The notes under the pieces are model-generated. The model searched no databases. It was not told where the DNA came from and was given only the letters and a program-made list of their open reading frames with translations. Below, piece after piece: positions 14,208-21,494 of a stretch of 22,334 nucleotides of DNA. Source of the DNA: a virus; the IMG/VR virus record IMGVR_UViG_3300025000_000446, positions 1 through 22,334 of that record. One strand, given 5' to 3'. Positions within the stretch are counted from its first letter, which is position 1; each line of letters begins with the position of its first letter. Both the position numbers and the translations under genes were made by a program.

Positions 14208-16607
14208 CTATACTCGTTTGTTAATATCAATTTCAACAATACCACGCTTGGCCATAGTTCGGAAAATAACACTTAGATAACAGTGAATAATACTCCTCTC
14301 TTCTTCCCAAGCACTCATATCAAAATATACTTGGGCGTCTCTACATTGCTTACCGCGGTAATTGCTAAATACTCTATCCGCAGCTTCAGTGAAGTTCTTA
14401 CGATCTTCAGCTTCGGCGAACTGATATCTTTTAGAGGCTGTCATACTCTCGACGATACGTTTCATCTCAAGTAAAACATGCATATTATTTTCTTCAGATA
14501 GATCTGACCATATAAGTTGCGAAGTGCCTTGTGTACCCCGAACAAATGTATTCTCGGCGATACATTCAAAGTAGTTAACTCGGGCCACATATAGTGCTTC
14601 TTTGATTTCAGCATCATCGGCGTCTACAATTGGTTTTAGACTACCTCGAATCCCACCAACCAGTTTACCGAACACATCACCAGCAAGAGGGACATGTTTC
14701 CCGACGGTTTTGAAGTGTACTGGTAATTGACCGGCTAGAAAGTAGGTTGTCGTCACGGGAATACTCTTACCGGTAAATGCATCTCGAATGTAATAATGTT
14801 GACATTCTTTAGAGAAGATTCTATCACCAAGACTACCAAAAGAGGTCGCCCAATTGATAACCGATGTGTTGGTATTATGAAGCCCAGCATCAACAAATCC
14901 ATATGCGTCATATCGTTTTAACATTAAACCAACTAATGCTCGTTTAACCTCATCAGAATAACACGCATCTAATATTAACTCAGCCGGGGTTTGTCTTTTA
15001 CTAAGGATTTTAGGATCTGTAGTGCCTTCGAATGCAGCGATATATGCAGCATCGATTGCAGTTTCTCTCTCAGCCAATGTAGCCACATCGTATGTGAAAG
15101 ATCCGTCGTCCCCACCACTCAACAATAGACCTTCAACGTTGTCGAGGGAGACTGAATTAACACCAGCCGTGAACTCGATGGTCGGTATTACTACTCCAGC
15201 AGGCGTTAGACCTGTAATGACATCAAACGTTGCCATTGTGATTGTAGTAGTCGGATCGACTGATGTTTTGTATAGTGTTAGTAGATCATTGAACGACGTC
15301 TCGCAGACATACATCCCCATTTTAGTACTACCAGTGTCTGGATCACTTATAACATCATTCATGAACAGAGATGTCACAGCGCTATCAACTGCATCGGGGA
15401 AGAATGATCCTGAGAAAATTTCTTTTCGGTGAATTCCGCCAACACTGTCAAGAACTTCAATCCTAAAATTTTTATAACCATTATCTTTGTCCATTTGTAA
15501 GTCAGAGCTTAAGCGAATTCGTAGATCGTTACCATACAATCCTCGGCCTAAAACATATGTGCCGAATAATGGATAAGTTTTAAATCCATCACTATCGGCC
15601 ACTGTAGTTGCCATTGCATCCACAAGGGTAGAGAAGTCGGTTTTATCAGCGAAATCTGGAATAAAGACGGACTCATGTTTAATCACCAATTGAGTATTCG
15701 CAGGGATTACTGGTGCGGTATCCACTGTTAATTCAGCAAAAACGACTTCAGTGGCATCTTTGTACGCGGATAACTTAAAGGTATACCCGGTATCAGGAGT
15801 CAGCCCTGTCATTGTTCCAGTGAAAACTCCTGTTGAAATATCCACTGTCGTGGGCGAATATAAAGATCCAGCCGTACTCAATTTTTTATAAAGTCTGAAC
15901 GCCACTCCAACTTGAGCAGTAGTTAACTTCCAATTAAATACAACACTAGTGGTTGTTATTGCTCCAGTGCTAAATGCATTTAATACATCTTCTGTAACAA
16001 TATCCGAATTATATGTTATAACTGTTTTTTCACTAGGTGCTGATAAAATAACCCCATTTTTTCCAATTATATGATAAGTATGAGTACCTGTTGCAATAGT
16101 TGTTAAGTCATACGTGGTGACGACTCCGACTGATGCAATCTTGGTAACTCCTTCATATATGTCATAACCAGTTGCTCCGACCACAGCCGACCATGTGAAT
16201 GTGAATTTAGCTGCATCTAAAACTACTTTGAAATCAGTAGGTGTTAATGGGTCCACTTCCACCACCTTAGCTTTTGCCAATACTACAACATTTGCATAGG
16301 TAGCATCATCGGGCATAACCCTCATACACCACGCTTTAGCTTGAGCCGTCAAAAGGGCGGTATATGGCATATATCCAGACTGACCGAACAATTTATAATT
16401 GGGATTACCATACTCTTCCAAATATTTGGAAGATACATCAAAAGGCAACAACACTCCATCTCGTCCTTTAGACGAAGTTAGTGCACAAATAAATCTTACA
16501 CCATCTTGAGGTGGACTAACTACTTCTTCAAAAACGGTATTATCGTTAATGAAAGTTTCAGTATGGGGATGTAAATATGATGGTACGATTTGTCCTGTTA
16601 TCGGCAT
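14208..16607 (-). CDS. contractile tail sheath protein with two inserted FN3-like domains, 799 aa
   Basis: Sheath subunit that contracts around the tube during injection. The N-terminus (~1-118) is typical of sheath proteins (FICALTSSKGRDGVLLPFD, YLEEYGNPNYKLFGQSGYM, AKAWCMRVMPDDATYANVVV). Residues ~122-200 and ~213-298 are two fibronectin-III/Ig-like modules (FTWSAVVGATGYDIYEG and TGLTPDTGYTFKLSAYKD), an insertion between the N-terminal and core sheath domains. Residues ~305-799 are the core, ending in the conserved region that packs on the tube (VFSNYRGKQCRDAQVYFD, SIIHCYLSVIFRTMAKRGIV). The length exceeds T4 gp18 (659 aa) mainly because of the insertion. The start ATG follows AAGGAGG; the stop is TAG, showing TAG is a normal stop here. 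Confidence 0.93.
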   Translation of the reverse strand: MPITGQIVPSYLHPHTETFINDNTVFEEVVSPPQDGVRFICALTSSKGRDGVLLPFDVSSKYLEEYGNPNYKLFGQSGYMPYTALLTAQAKAWCMRVMPDDATYANVVVLAKAKVVEVDPLTPTDFKVVLDAAKFTFTWSAVVGATGYDIYEGVTKIASVGVVTTYDLTTIATGTHTYHIIGKNGVILSAPSEKTVITYNSDIVTEDVLNAFSTGAITTTSVVFNWKLTTAQVGVAFRLYKKLSTAGSLYSPTTVDISTGVFTGTMTGLTPDTGYTFKLSAYKDATEVVFAELTVDTAPVIPANTQLVIKHESVFIPDFADKTDFSTLVDAMATTVADSDGFKTYPLFGTYVLGRGLYGNDLRIRLSSDLQMDKDNGYKNFRIEVLDSVGGIHRKEIFSGSFFPDAVDSAVTSLFMNDVISDPDTGSTKMGMYVCETSFNDLLTLYKTSVDPTTTITMATFDVITGLTPAGVVIPTIEFTAGVNSVSLDNVEGLLLSGGDDGSFTYDVATLAERETAIDAAYIAAFEGTTDPKILSKRQTPAELILDACYSDEVKRALVGLMLKRYDAYGFVDAGLHNTNTSVINWATSFGSLGDRIFSKECQHYYIRDAFTGKSIPVTTTYFLAGQLPVHFKTVGKHVPLAGDVFGKLVGGIRGSLKPIVDADDAEIKEALYVARVNYFECIAENTFVRGTQGTSQLIWSDLSEENNMHVLLEMKRIVESMTASKRYQFAEAEDRKNFTEAADRVFSNYRGKQCRDAQVYFDMSAWEEERSIIHCYLSVIFRTMAKRGIVEIDINKRV

Positions 16608-16662
16608 AATATCTCAACCTCCTTAATTGATTTATTTTTTATTTAAATGTTCTTTTATATAC

Positions 16663-17394
16663 TTACATCTTTATTATTTTTTCGATAGGAGATTCAGTTT
16701 CTTGTTTATTATAGTTCTTTATGTTCAGAGATGTAGTAATCATAGAATCTAGATCTTCGAAAGTTAAAGCAGCGAATGTTGAGTTTCTTGCACAAATTTC
16801 TCGTATATTCGCTGTTCTATATCCATATGGTGAAACTGCAGGATCTTTACCTATTACTTTAGCAAAAGTTTGTTCAGGTTTTTTCTTATCACGGTAAATC
16901 TCAGCAATGATAAGTTCAAGAACAGTAGATGTTACCTCTATCTTAACCCCATTAAGACTTAGGTTCTTTTGCCAAATACTTAATATTGATCCATATGGAA
17001 TTGTTTTAGGTATCTTCCCCCTAAATAAGAAATCGATAAATAATTCAACATTAGTTGCATCTTGTGCTATATTACTAGCCATTATCTTATTACCTTTATA
17101 AAATTTAGCTACATAATAAGACTCAACTTCACCATCATCTACAAGTTGTATATCTTTTTTTTCACTTTCTGTTGGATAGATATATATCATTGATGGAATA
17201 TTAAATGTCTCTAATTTCATAGGTGCACCTTTATTTGAAAATACTCTGGCATTAAATATCCCAAATACATTTATAGCAGACCCATAATTTTCAGCAAATT
17301 TAGACTCGAAGTAAAATGCTGGTATATAGAATTCTAAATAATCTCCAATGAAAATCATATTCACTCCGTCGTTTTTAATAACATCTTTTAACAA
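16663..17394 (-). CDS. hypothetical protein, 243 aa, probable virion/tail-completion protein
   Basis: I do not recognise the family. The start is TTG at 17394, chosen because GGGGGTG lies six bases upstream and no ATG offers comparable spacing. The protein is mixed alpha/beta with an aromatic N-terminus (MIFIGDYLEFYIPAFYFESK, 13-32) and a conserved-looking C-terminal stretch (SPYGYRTANIREICARNSTF, ~193-212). It is the first gene after an internal terminator and directly precedes sheath and tube, so it probably belongs to the tail operon. In T4-like genomes the genes around terminase and sheath encode neck and tail-completion proteins (gp13-gp15), which is the most likely role by position alone. 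Confidence 0.85.
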   Translation of the reverse strand: MLKDVIKNDGVNMIFIGDYLEFYIPAFYFESKFAENYGSAINVFGIFNARVFSNKGAPMKLETFNIPSMIYIYPTESEKKDIQLVDDGEVESYYVAKFYKGNKIMASNIAQDATNVELFIDFLFRGKIPKTIPYGSILSIWQKNLSLNGVKIEVTSTVLELIIAEIYRDKKKPEQTFAKVIGKDPAVSPYGYRTANIREICARNSTFAALTFEDLDSMITTSLNIKNYNKQETESPIEKIIKM

Positions 17395-17421
17395 TTATAT
17401 CACCCCCTATAAATTAGCAAA

Positions 17422-17466
17422 AAAAACATATGGATAAAGGCTTAGTGCCTTTATCCATATGTTTTT
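17422..17466 (-). terminator. strong hairpin terminator inside the structural cluster
   Basis: A 20-bp perfect stem (AAAAACATATGGATAAAGGC and its complement) with a 5-nt loop is followed on the minus strand by a seven-T run. It separates the terminase-339 aa block from the sheath-tube block, so these are separate transcription units, or read-through is controlled. Confidence 0.9.
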
Positions 17467-17496
17467 GTTATTAATAGGAAGTAGGTATAGTTAAAT

Positions 17497-18516
17497 TTAA
17501 TCTTTATAAAATAGATCAAGAACTCTTTGAATTGATTTAATGAAAACATCTTTTGTTTCGATATTTGTAAAATTATCGGAAAAAAGGCTTTTCAAATAAA
17601 CTGTAAATTGAGTTAGAAAAATACCATCAGTTAATCTAGTAGCAGAATCTGTTCTATATGCGAAATATTTAATTACTGCAAATAGAAAAAGATTCGGGTA
17701 TTGATGATATTTCTCCGGAAGATGTTTTAGTTCAAGTCCATCAAAACGAGTCAGATCAATTTTTATATTTAATTTTTTCATCGTTTTCATATATTTTTCA
17801 TACATTCTTTCAGCATGTGATGAATAGTCACGTATCGTATTCATTGTACTGAATTTAGTATAATGATTAAATAATGTATTTAAGTGCAATGCATCGTCAA
17901 AACTTTCTATACTACATTTAAATTTATTTTTACTCTCTTCAGTATCGGCATTATCGAAATCAGTTACAAGCTTTTGTCTGATAAATGCAGATAAATCACC
18001 GAATTGGGTTAATAAGTTATTTAATTCAGATTCATTCTTTGCCATCTCACTCTCCATCATAACGAGACTCTCATCAATTTGAGCAACAGCAATACTGCTT
18101 TCTTTCTTATAAATAAGAAAGTCTCGTTTAAATTCAAAAGCCCTATGATCATTCTCCATCTCAATATCTAAAACTATCGGTTCACCATTCATTGTATATA
18201 TTAGGTCAATATCATAGGGTGTTAATAATTTAATTTGTTTTACTGTTAATCTTGATATGGCTCGATCAAGATGATCCGACATCTCATCATTGTTAAGGAC
18301 ATTAACCTGTTTACCGATAATTTCCTCCCGCATGTCTCTCATATCATCAACATGTTGTTTCATGCCTAATAAATGAAAGGCACTAGTTGTATCAATAATA
18401 GGGGTTGGCACTTCCATAGATGGACTCGCTGGAGTATATAATGTTTCAATTTCACCATCGGTCATTATGTCACGTACAAAACTACCCTCATCTATTAAAT
18501 TAATCAATTCACCCAT
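17497..18516 (-). CDS. hypothetical protein, 339 aa
   Basis: An unrecognised, acidic, largely helical protein. The N-terminal ~60 residues are Pro/Thr-rich (TLYTPASPSMEVPTPIIDTT). The middle contains a coiled-coil-prone stretch (AQIDESLVMMESEMAKNESE, ~144-163). The C-terminal domain ends AVIKYFAYRTDSATRL...FLTQFTVYLKSLFSDNF, strongly helical. AGAGGGG precedes the ATG at 18516. It lies between the terminase-side 250-aa gene and the internal terminator. By position it is a candidate neck or head-completion protein, without motif support. Confidence 0.85.
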   Translation of the reverse strand: MGELINLIDEGSFVRDIMTDGEIETLYTPASPSMEVPTPIIDTTSAFHLLGMKQHVDDMRDMREEIIGKQVNVLNNDEMSDHLDRAISRLTVKQIKLLTPYDIDLIYTMNGEPIVLDIEMENDHRAFEFKRDFLIYKKESSIAVAQIDESLVMMESEMAKNESELNNLLTQFGDLSAFIRQKLVTDFDNADTEESKNKFKCSIESFDDALHLNTLFNHYTKFSTMNTIRDYSSHAERMYEKYMKTMKKLNIKIDLTRFDGLELKHLPEKYHQYPNLFLFAVIKYFAYRTDSATRLTDGIFLTQFTVYLKSLFSDNFTNIETKDVFIKSIQRVLDLFYKD

Positions 18517-18576
18517 TTAATTAATCCCCTCTCTTATCCCCACACTACTTTAATTGATTGTAATACATATTAGATT

Positions 18577-19329
18577 CTATAAACCTTTTTTTATAAACTT
18601 TAGCTTAATATCAGTTTGAATCTCATCCATAACATCATCATATTCATTAACTAACAAATTAAAATATGCTGTAACAAAATTACCTGTCATAATACCATTT
18701 GTAATTAATTGTTTAATTATACTACCTTCATAGCATTCATCATCTGTAACATATTCCATAAAGTCTAGTGCATCAATATCCAAATTAATTATATGCTTTA
18801 TTATACTTGGTAAATTTGATAATATAATGACATCATCTTTATTCTTAACTTGTTTCCGTAATGATATTGACGTCACATCTTTCTTTTTAGGAACTTTATC
18901 CATCCTCTCTACTAGAATCTTCTTATTTCTAGTAATATAGGTATAGATGTATTTACTAATATTTTTTTTATAACGTAATATCATAAAGTTATATAGTGCT
19001 TCTCCTACCGATATTACAAAATTATCAGATTCTTCTGAAGTATCTATATCTAAACCAAATTTATTATCTATTTCATTAATAACGAAATCAAAAAAGCTTC
19101 GTAATGCTGAATTGATATTAATTATAACCTCCATATTAATATCTTGATATTGGTATTTAACGACATCACATTTTTCTGTAATTGTATTAACATAGTTAAT
19201 ATTAGTTGATAATGGGTCATTAATCTGATCCCTTATATTTTCTTTCATCAAATCAAATGGTAGATCGGTTAATAAATTATCTATAACCAAATCACTACTT
19301 ACTTCAAAATTTTCATTATCATAAAACAT
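18577..19329 (-). CDS. hypothetical protein, 250 aa
   Basis: An unrecognised, mostly helical and acidic protein. Notable stretches are INDPLSTNINYVNTITEKCD (~37-56), SALRSFFDFVINEIDNKFGL (~74-93) and a basic patch (RNKKILVERMDKVPKKKD, ~133-150). AGGAGG lies 7 nt before ATG 19329. It is the first gene after the terminase and the 62-nt palindrome. T4 gp14 (256 aa) is of similar size in a similar neighbourhood, but I see no sequence motif to support that link. Confidence 0.85.
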   Translation of the reverse strand: MFYDNENFEVSSDLVIDNLLTDLPFDLMKENIRDQINDPLSTNINYVNTITEKCDVVKYQYQDINMEVIININSALRSFFDFVINEIDNKFGLDIDTSEESDNFVISVGEALYNFMILRYKKNISKYIYTYITRNKKILVERMDKVPKKKDVTSISLRKQVKNKDDVIILSNLPSIIKHIINLDIDALDFMEYVTDDECYEGSIIKQLITNGIMTGNFVTAYFNLLVNEYDDVMDEIQTDIKLKFIKKGL

Positions 19330-19376
19330 TGCATATTCCTCCTATTTTTAAACATTTCTACTTATGAATTTGTTAT

Positions 19377-19438
19377 ATTCATAATTAAAAGATATATAAG
19401 TAAGTTTAAACTTACTTATATATCTTTTAATTATGAAT
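19377..19438. repeat. 62-nt perfect palindrome overlapping the terminase stop codon
   Basis: Two 31-nt arms with no loop and no mismatch (arms meet at TTT|AAA, 19407/19408). One arm covers the last two codons and TAA of the terminase; the other runs into the gap before the 250-aa gene. It is probably a transcription terminator or RNA-processing hairpin, although no clean U tract follows it. Cruciform extrusion is possible. Confidence 0.9.
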
Positions 19439-19834
19439 TGAGTTCATCGAAGAAATCCAATGGTATACCTGTTTCTGATGACATATCATCATCAAAATTT
19501 TCAACATAATTTTTTGGTGGAATTAACATATCACTATGCTTCATTTCCCTACGAGCTTTTTGGATTTCTTCAATTAATTTTATATTATAATCGTCTTGAG
19601 TTTTAACACCAACATCTTTAAAATATCCCTTCGGGTATATCTCCCCTGACAAAACCGAATCTATGAAGATTATTTCCATGATAGAATACATATAGAACTA
19701 TTAGATATGACATTATTGAATCGTCATGAAAAGAAGTCCCTGCAGCTATTTTACCAGTTTTAGTTTTAACTAGTCGTAATAGATCATCAATAATATTACA
19801 GGTAACAAATTTATCTTTAAATTCATTCACATGT
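19431..19834 (-). CDS. terminase large subunit, 3' exon (needs a +1 frameshift)
   Basis: The end of the packaging ATPase/nuclease. After splicing, codon AT|A joins REVMI to HVNEFKDKFVTCN. The exon carries the third catalytic acid of the RNase H-like nuclease (TSFHDDSIMSYLIVLYVFYH). The frame stops at TAA 19620-19618 after PEGIF, but the +1 frame continues without a break for 62 residues (KDVGVKTQDDYNIKLIEEIQ ... FFDELNS) to TAA 19433-19431. A slip of the tRNA from TTT to the overlapping TTT in TTTT joins the frames. The C-terminal extension is charged and helical and plausibly native. Alternatives are a true stop with a decayed tail, or a sequencing indel. Confidence 0.88.
19618..19632 (-). 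promoter_or_regulatory. candidate programmed +1 frameshift site
   Basis: On the minus strand the zero frame reads GAA GGG ATA TTT TAA A. This has a Shine-Dalgarno-like GAAGGG, a 3-nt spacer, a slippery TTT-T and a stop codon in the A site. The bacterial prfB recoding site has AGG GGG TAT CTT TGA, with the same order and spacing. Re-pairing of Phe-tRNA after +1 slippage is perfect (UUU to UUU). Confidence 0.6.
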
Positions 19835-19990
19835 CGTTCAAGTAAACTCCTGTCGTGTTAGTAGTATTCGTTAGATACCACGATAACTTAACCGTTTAGG
19901 TTCTTTGAACCGTCCGACCAACGGCGAAATCTTTATTTACGTTAGTTAAAGATAGTTTAAATGTATTATAAATATTAATAGCCGCATTGT
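19835..19990 (-). ncRNA. predicted omega-RNA region / transposon right end
   Basis: In IS605-family systems the tnpB 3' end and right end encode the guide scaffold (omega-RNA), with the guide being the flank just beyond the element. Here 61 nt separate the tnpB stop from the splice site. They contain a potential hairpin (CGTGGTAT...ATACTACTAACACG) and end TTGAACG. The guide would then be the exon sequence beginning ACATGTGAATGAATTT. The extent on the tnpB side is a guess. Confidence 0.45.
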
Positions 19991-21220
19991 TATCTCTATC
20001 ATCTATATGTCCACATTGTGGGCAATTAAAGACTCTTTGAGATAACTTCATTTTAGTTTTAACTTTATGATTACAAACAGAGCATGTAATGGTACTATTC
20101 GGTTCTGCTAAAATATATTCACTACCATAAAAACGACATTTATATTTTAACACCTGCGTAAACGTAAAGGCTCCAACTCTATGAATACCCCTATTAATAC
20201 GCTTAATACCATCAGACTCTGTTAATAAATCTTTAAAACTAAATTCATCAACTACTACGTTTCTATAGGTCTTGGCTAAGAATGTAGATACCTTCTGAAT
20301 ATAATCCATTCTAATATTCACTATTTTGGCGTGAATATCATTAAGCTTGGTTCTCGCTTTTATATAGTTCTTTGATGGATTACGTTTATCATATTTCTTC
20401 TTAGAAACTATTTCCGAAAGCTTATCAGTTTTCTTCTCTAGTTTCTTAATCTTCCCTTTCGGAAATTTAGGATTTATGATATCTTTTCCATCAAAACAAA
20501 CTACTGGATTATGTATCCCTAGGTCTATACCTATAGTATTTTTCTCATGGTTATGACTTGGATTATCTATTTCATATGTGAATGATACATAATATTTAAA
20601 ATTCTCCATACTAATACTCATTGTTTTCATCTCATGATGATATAAGAAGCTTATATCTTCATATGTTTTTAATTCCATATGCCCATATTCTCTATTAATA
20701 ATAAAAGAGAATTTATTTTTATCGAGAATCTTAACAGCAGCTTGCTTAATATATATTCTAAAAGAACCATTTCCATGAATCTTTCTTTTGAAATGTAGTT
20801 TACATCGCTGCTTATTTTTAATATCTTTAAAGAACTTATTAACGGCTAAGTTAACATCACTAACCGTTTCATTTTTTATAGACTTATTATATTCTCCAGT
20901 CCATTCAAATCCAGGTTCCTTTTCTTTCTTAGAATATATATGAGTAATAAAATCAAATTTATCAAAGAACTTCCTTAAATCTTTATCTACAATATTACCA
21001 TTAAATTCTAGGATCTTATTAAAATACTCTAAAGTATTATTATATACAAATCGTCTATAACCAAAGCATTTGTTTAAATATGTTACTTGTTCTTTAGTTG
21101 GTCGTATTCTTGTTTTAAAAGTCTTAATCAATTTTTATTCACCTCCTTTCTTATATTATTTGTTAAAGGTATAATATAATTGTATTAGGAATGAATTAGT
21201 AAGACTTACGGTTAAGTTAT
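19883..21220 (-). repeat. 13-bp inverted repeat flanking the TnpB ORF
   Basis: ACGGTTAAGTTAT at 21208-21220 (+) is exactly complementary to ATAACTTAACCGT at 19883-19895 (+). One copy follows the ribozyme P7/P9 region, the other starts at the base after the tnpB stop. In RNA this forms a P9-like helix that loops out the ORF. Confidence 0.85.
19896..21131 (-). CDS. tnpB: TnpB RNA-guided nuclease (IS200/IS605 family), 411 aa
   Basis: An omega-RNA-guided DNA endonuclease, ancestor family of Cas12. The RuvC acids are all present: D203 (NTIGIDLGIHNP), E296 (NVVVDEFSFKDL) and D380 (DDRDNNAAINIY). The zinc ribbon between the second and third is intact, C350-x2-C353 and C370-x2-C373. The N-terminal helix-turn-helix/wedge begins TFKTRIRPTKEQVTYLNKCF. 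Full family length. The start is TTG 21131 preceded by AAAGGAGGTG; the raw frame has no ATG nearby. It lies wholly inside the terminase intron, in the same orientation, downstream of the ribozyme core. The stop TAA touches the 13-nt loop-out helix, so ORF and intron appear co-adapted. With no TnpA in the window, it may act as a homing nuclease for the intron. Confidence 0.97.
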   Translation of the reverse strand: MIKTFKTRIRPTKEQVTYLNKCFGYRRFVYNNTLEYFNKILEFNGNIVDKDLRKFFDKFDFITHIYSKKEKEPGFEWTGEYNKSIKNETVSDVNLAVNKFFKDIKNKQRCKLHFKRKIHGNGSFRIYIKQAAVKILDKNKFSFIINREYGHMELKTYEDISFLYHHEMKTMSISMENFKYYVSFTYEIDNPSHNHEKNTIGIDLGIHNPVVCFDGKDIINPKFPKGKIKKLEKKTDKLSEIVSKKKYDKRNPSKNYIKARTKLNDIHAKIVNIRMDYIQKVSTFLAKTYRNVVVDEFSFKDLLTESDGIKRINRGIHRVGAFTFTQVLKYKCRFYGSEYILAEPNSTITCSVCNHKVKTKMKLSQRVFNCPQCGHIDDRDNNAAINIYNTFKLSLTNVNKDFAVGRTVQRT

Positions 21221-21494
21221 TCTCTAAGTTTCCTTAAAGCACAGACTATATCTTCACCCATTATAATAATAATTATAATGGGGCCACCCATTTCGATTTA
21301 AGGGATTCTCACCCACTCACTTGAGCCCTACTCCTTTACGGATAGTCGTTGAACCTAAATCTATAAATAGATCATTGGCTGCAGATTGTCCAATCTTAAA
21401 CATTGTTACTTTGTTGTAGTTTAAGCACTAAGGAGTTTCCCGCAATTAAAGTAGTTTCAATTACATATTACTATGCAACGTGACTCATACATGA

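Larger units (their letters stand above)
19835..21494 (-). ncRNA. group I intron 7 with TnpB: an IStron-like element in the terminase gene
   Basis: A 1660-nt intron on the minus strand. The ribozyme core is at its 5' end: P3/P4 block at 21461-21429, second block at 21397-21375, P7 strands at 21355-21343 and 21253-21243. The TnpB gene follows downstream. The two sides of the ORF, 21220-21208 and 19895-19883, are perfectly complementary over 13 nt (ATAACTTAACCGT), which folds the 3' splice site back to the core. P1 is UGAU with GUCA. The intron ends in G at 19835, and the exons then join in frame. The core followed by a transposon nuclease is the IStron plan known from Clostridia (CdISt1), but here TnpA is absent. 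Confidence 0.88.

Noticed and set aside
15022-15432. The 136-aa plus-strand frame opposite the sheath gene
   Set aside because: Antisense shadow produced by the higher GC of the sheath gene; no ribosome binding site or promoter.
19431-19691. The 86-aa frame starting at ATG 19691 as an independent gene
   Set aside because: It overlaps the terminase frame by 74 nt, has no ribosome binding site, and reads as the +1 continuation of terminase.
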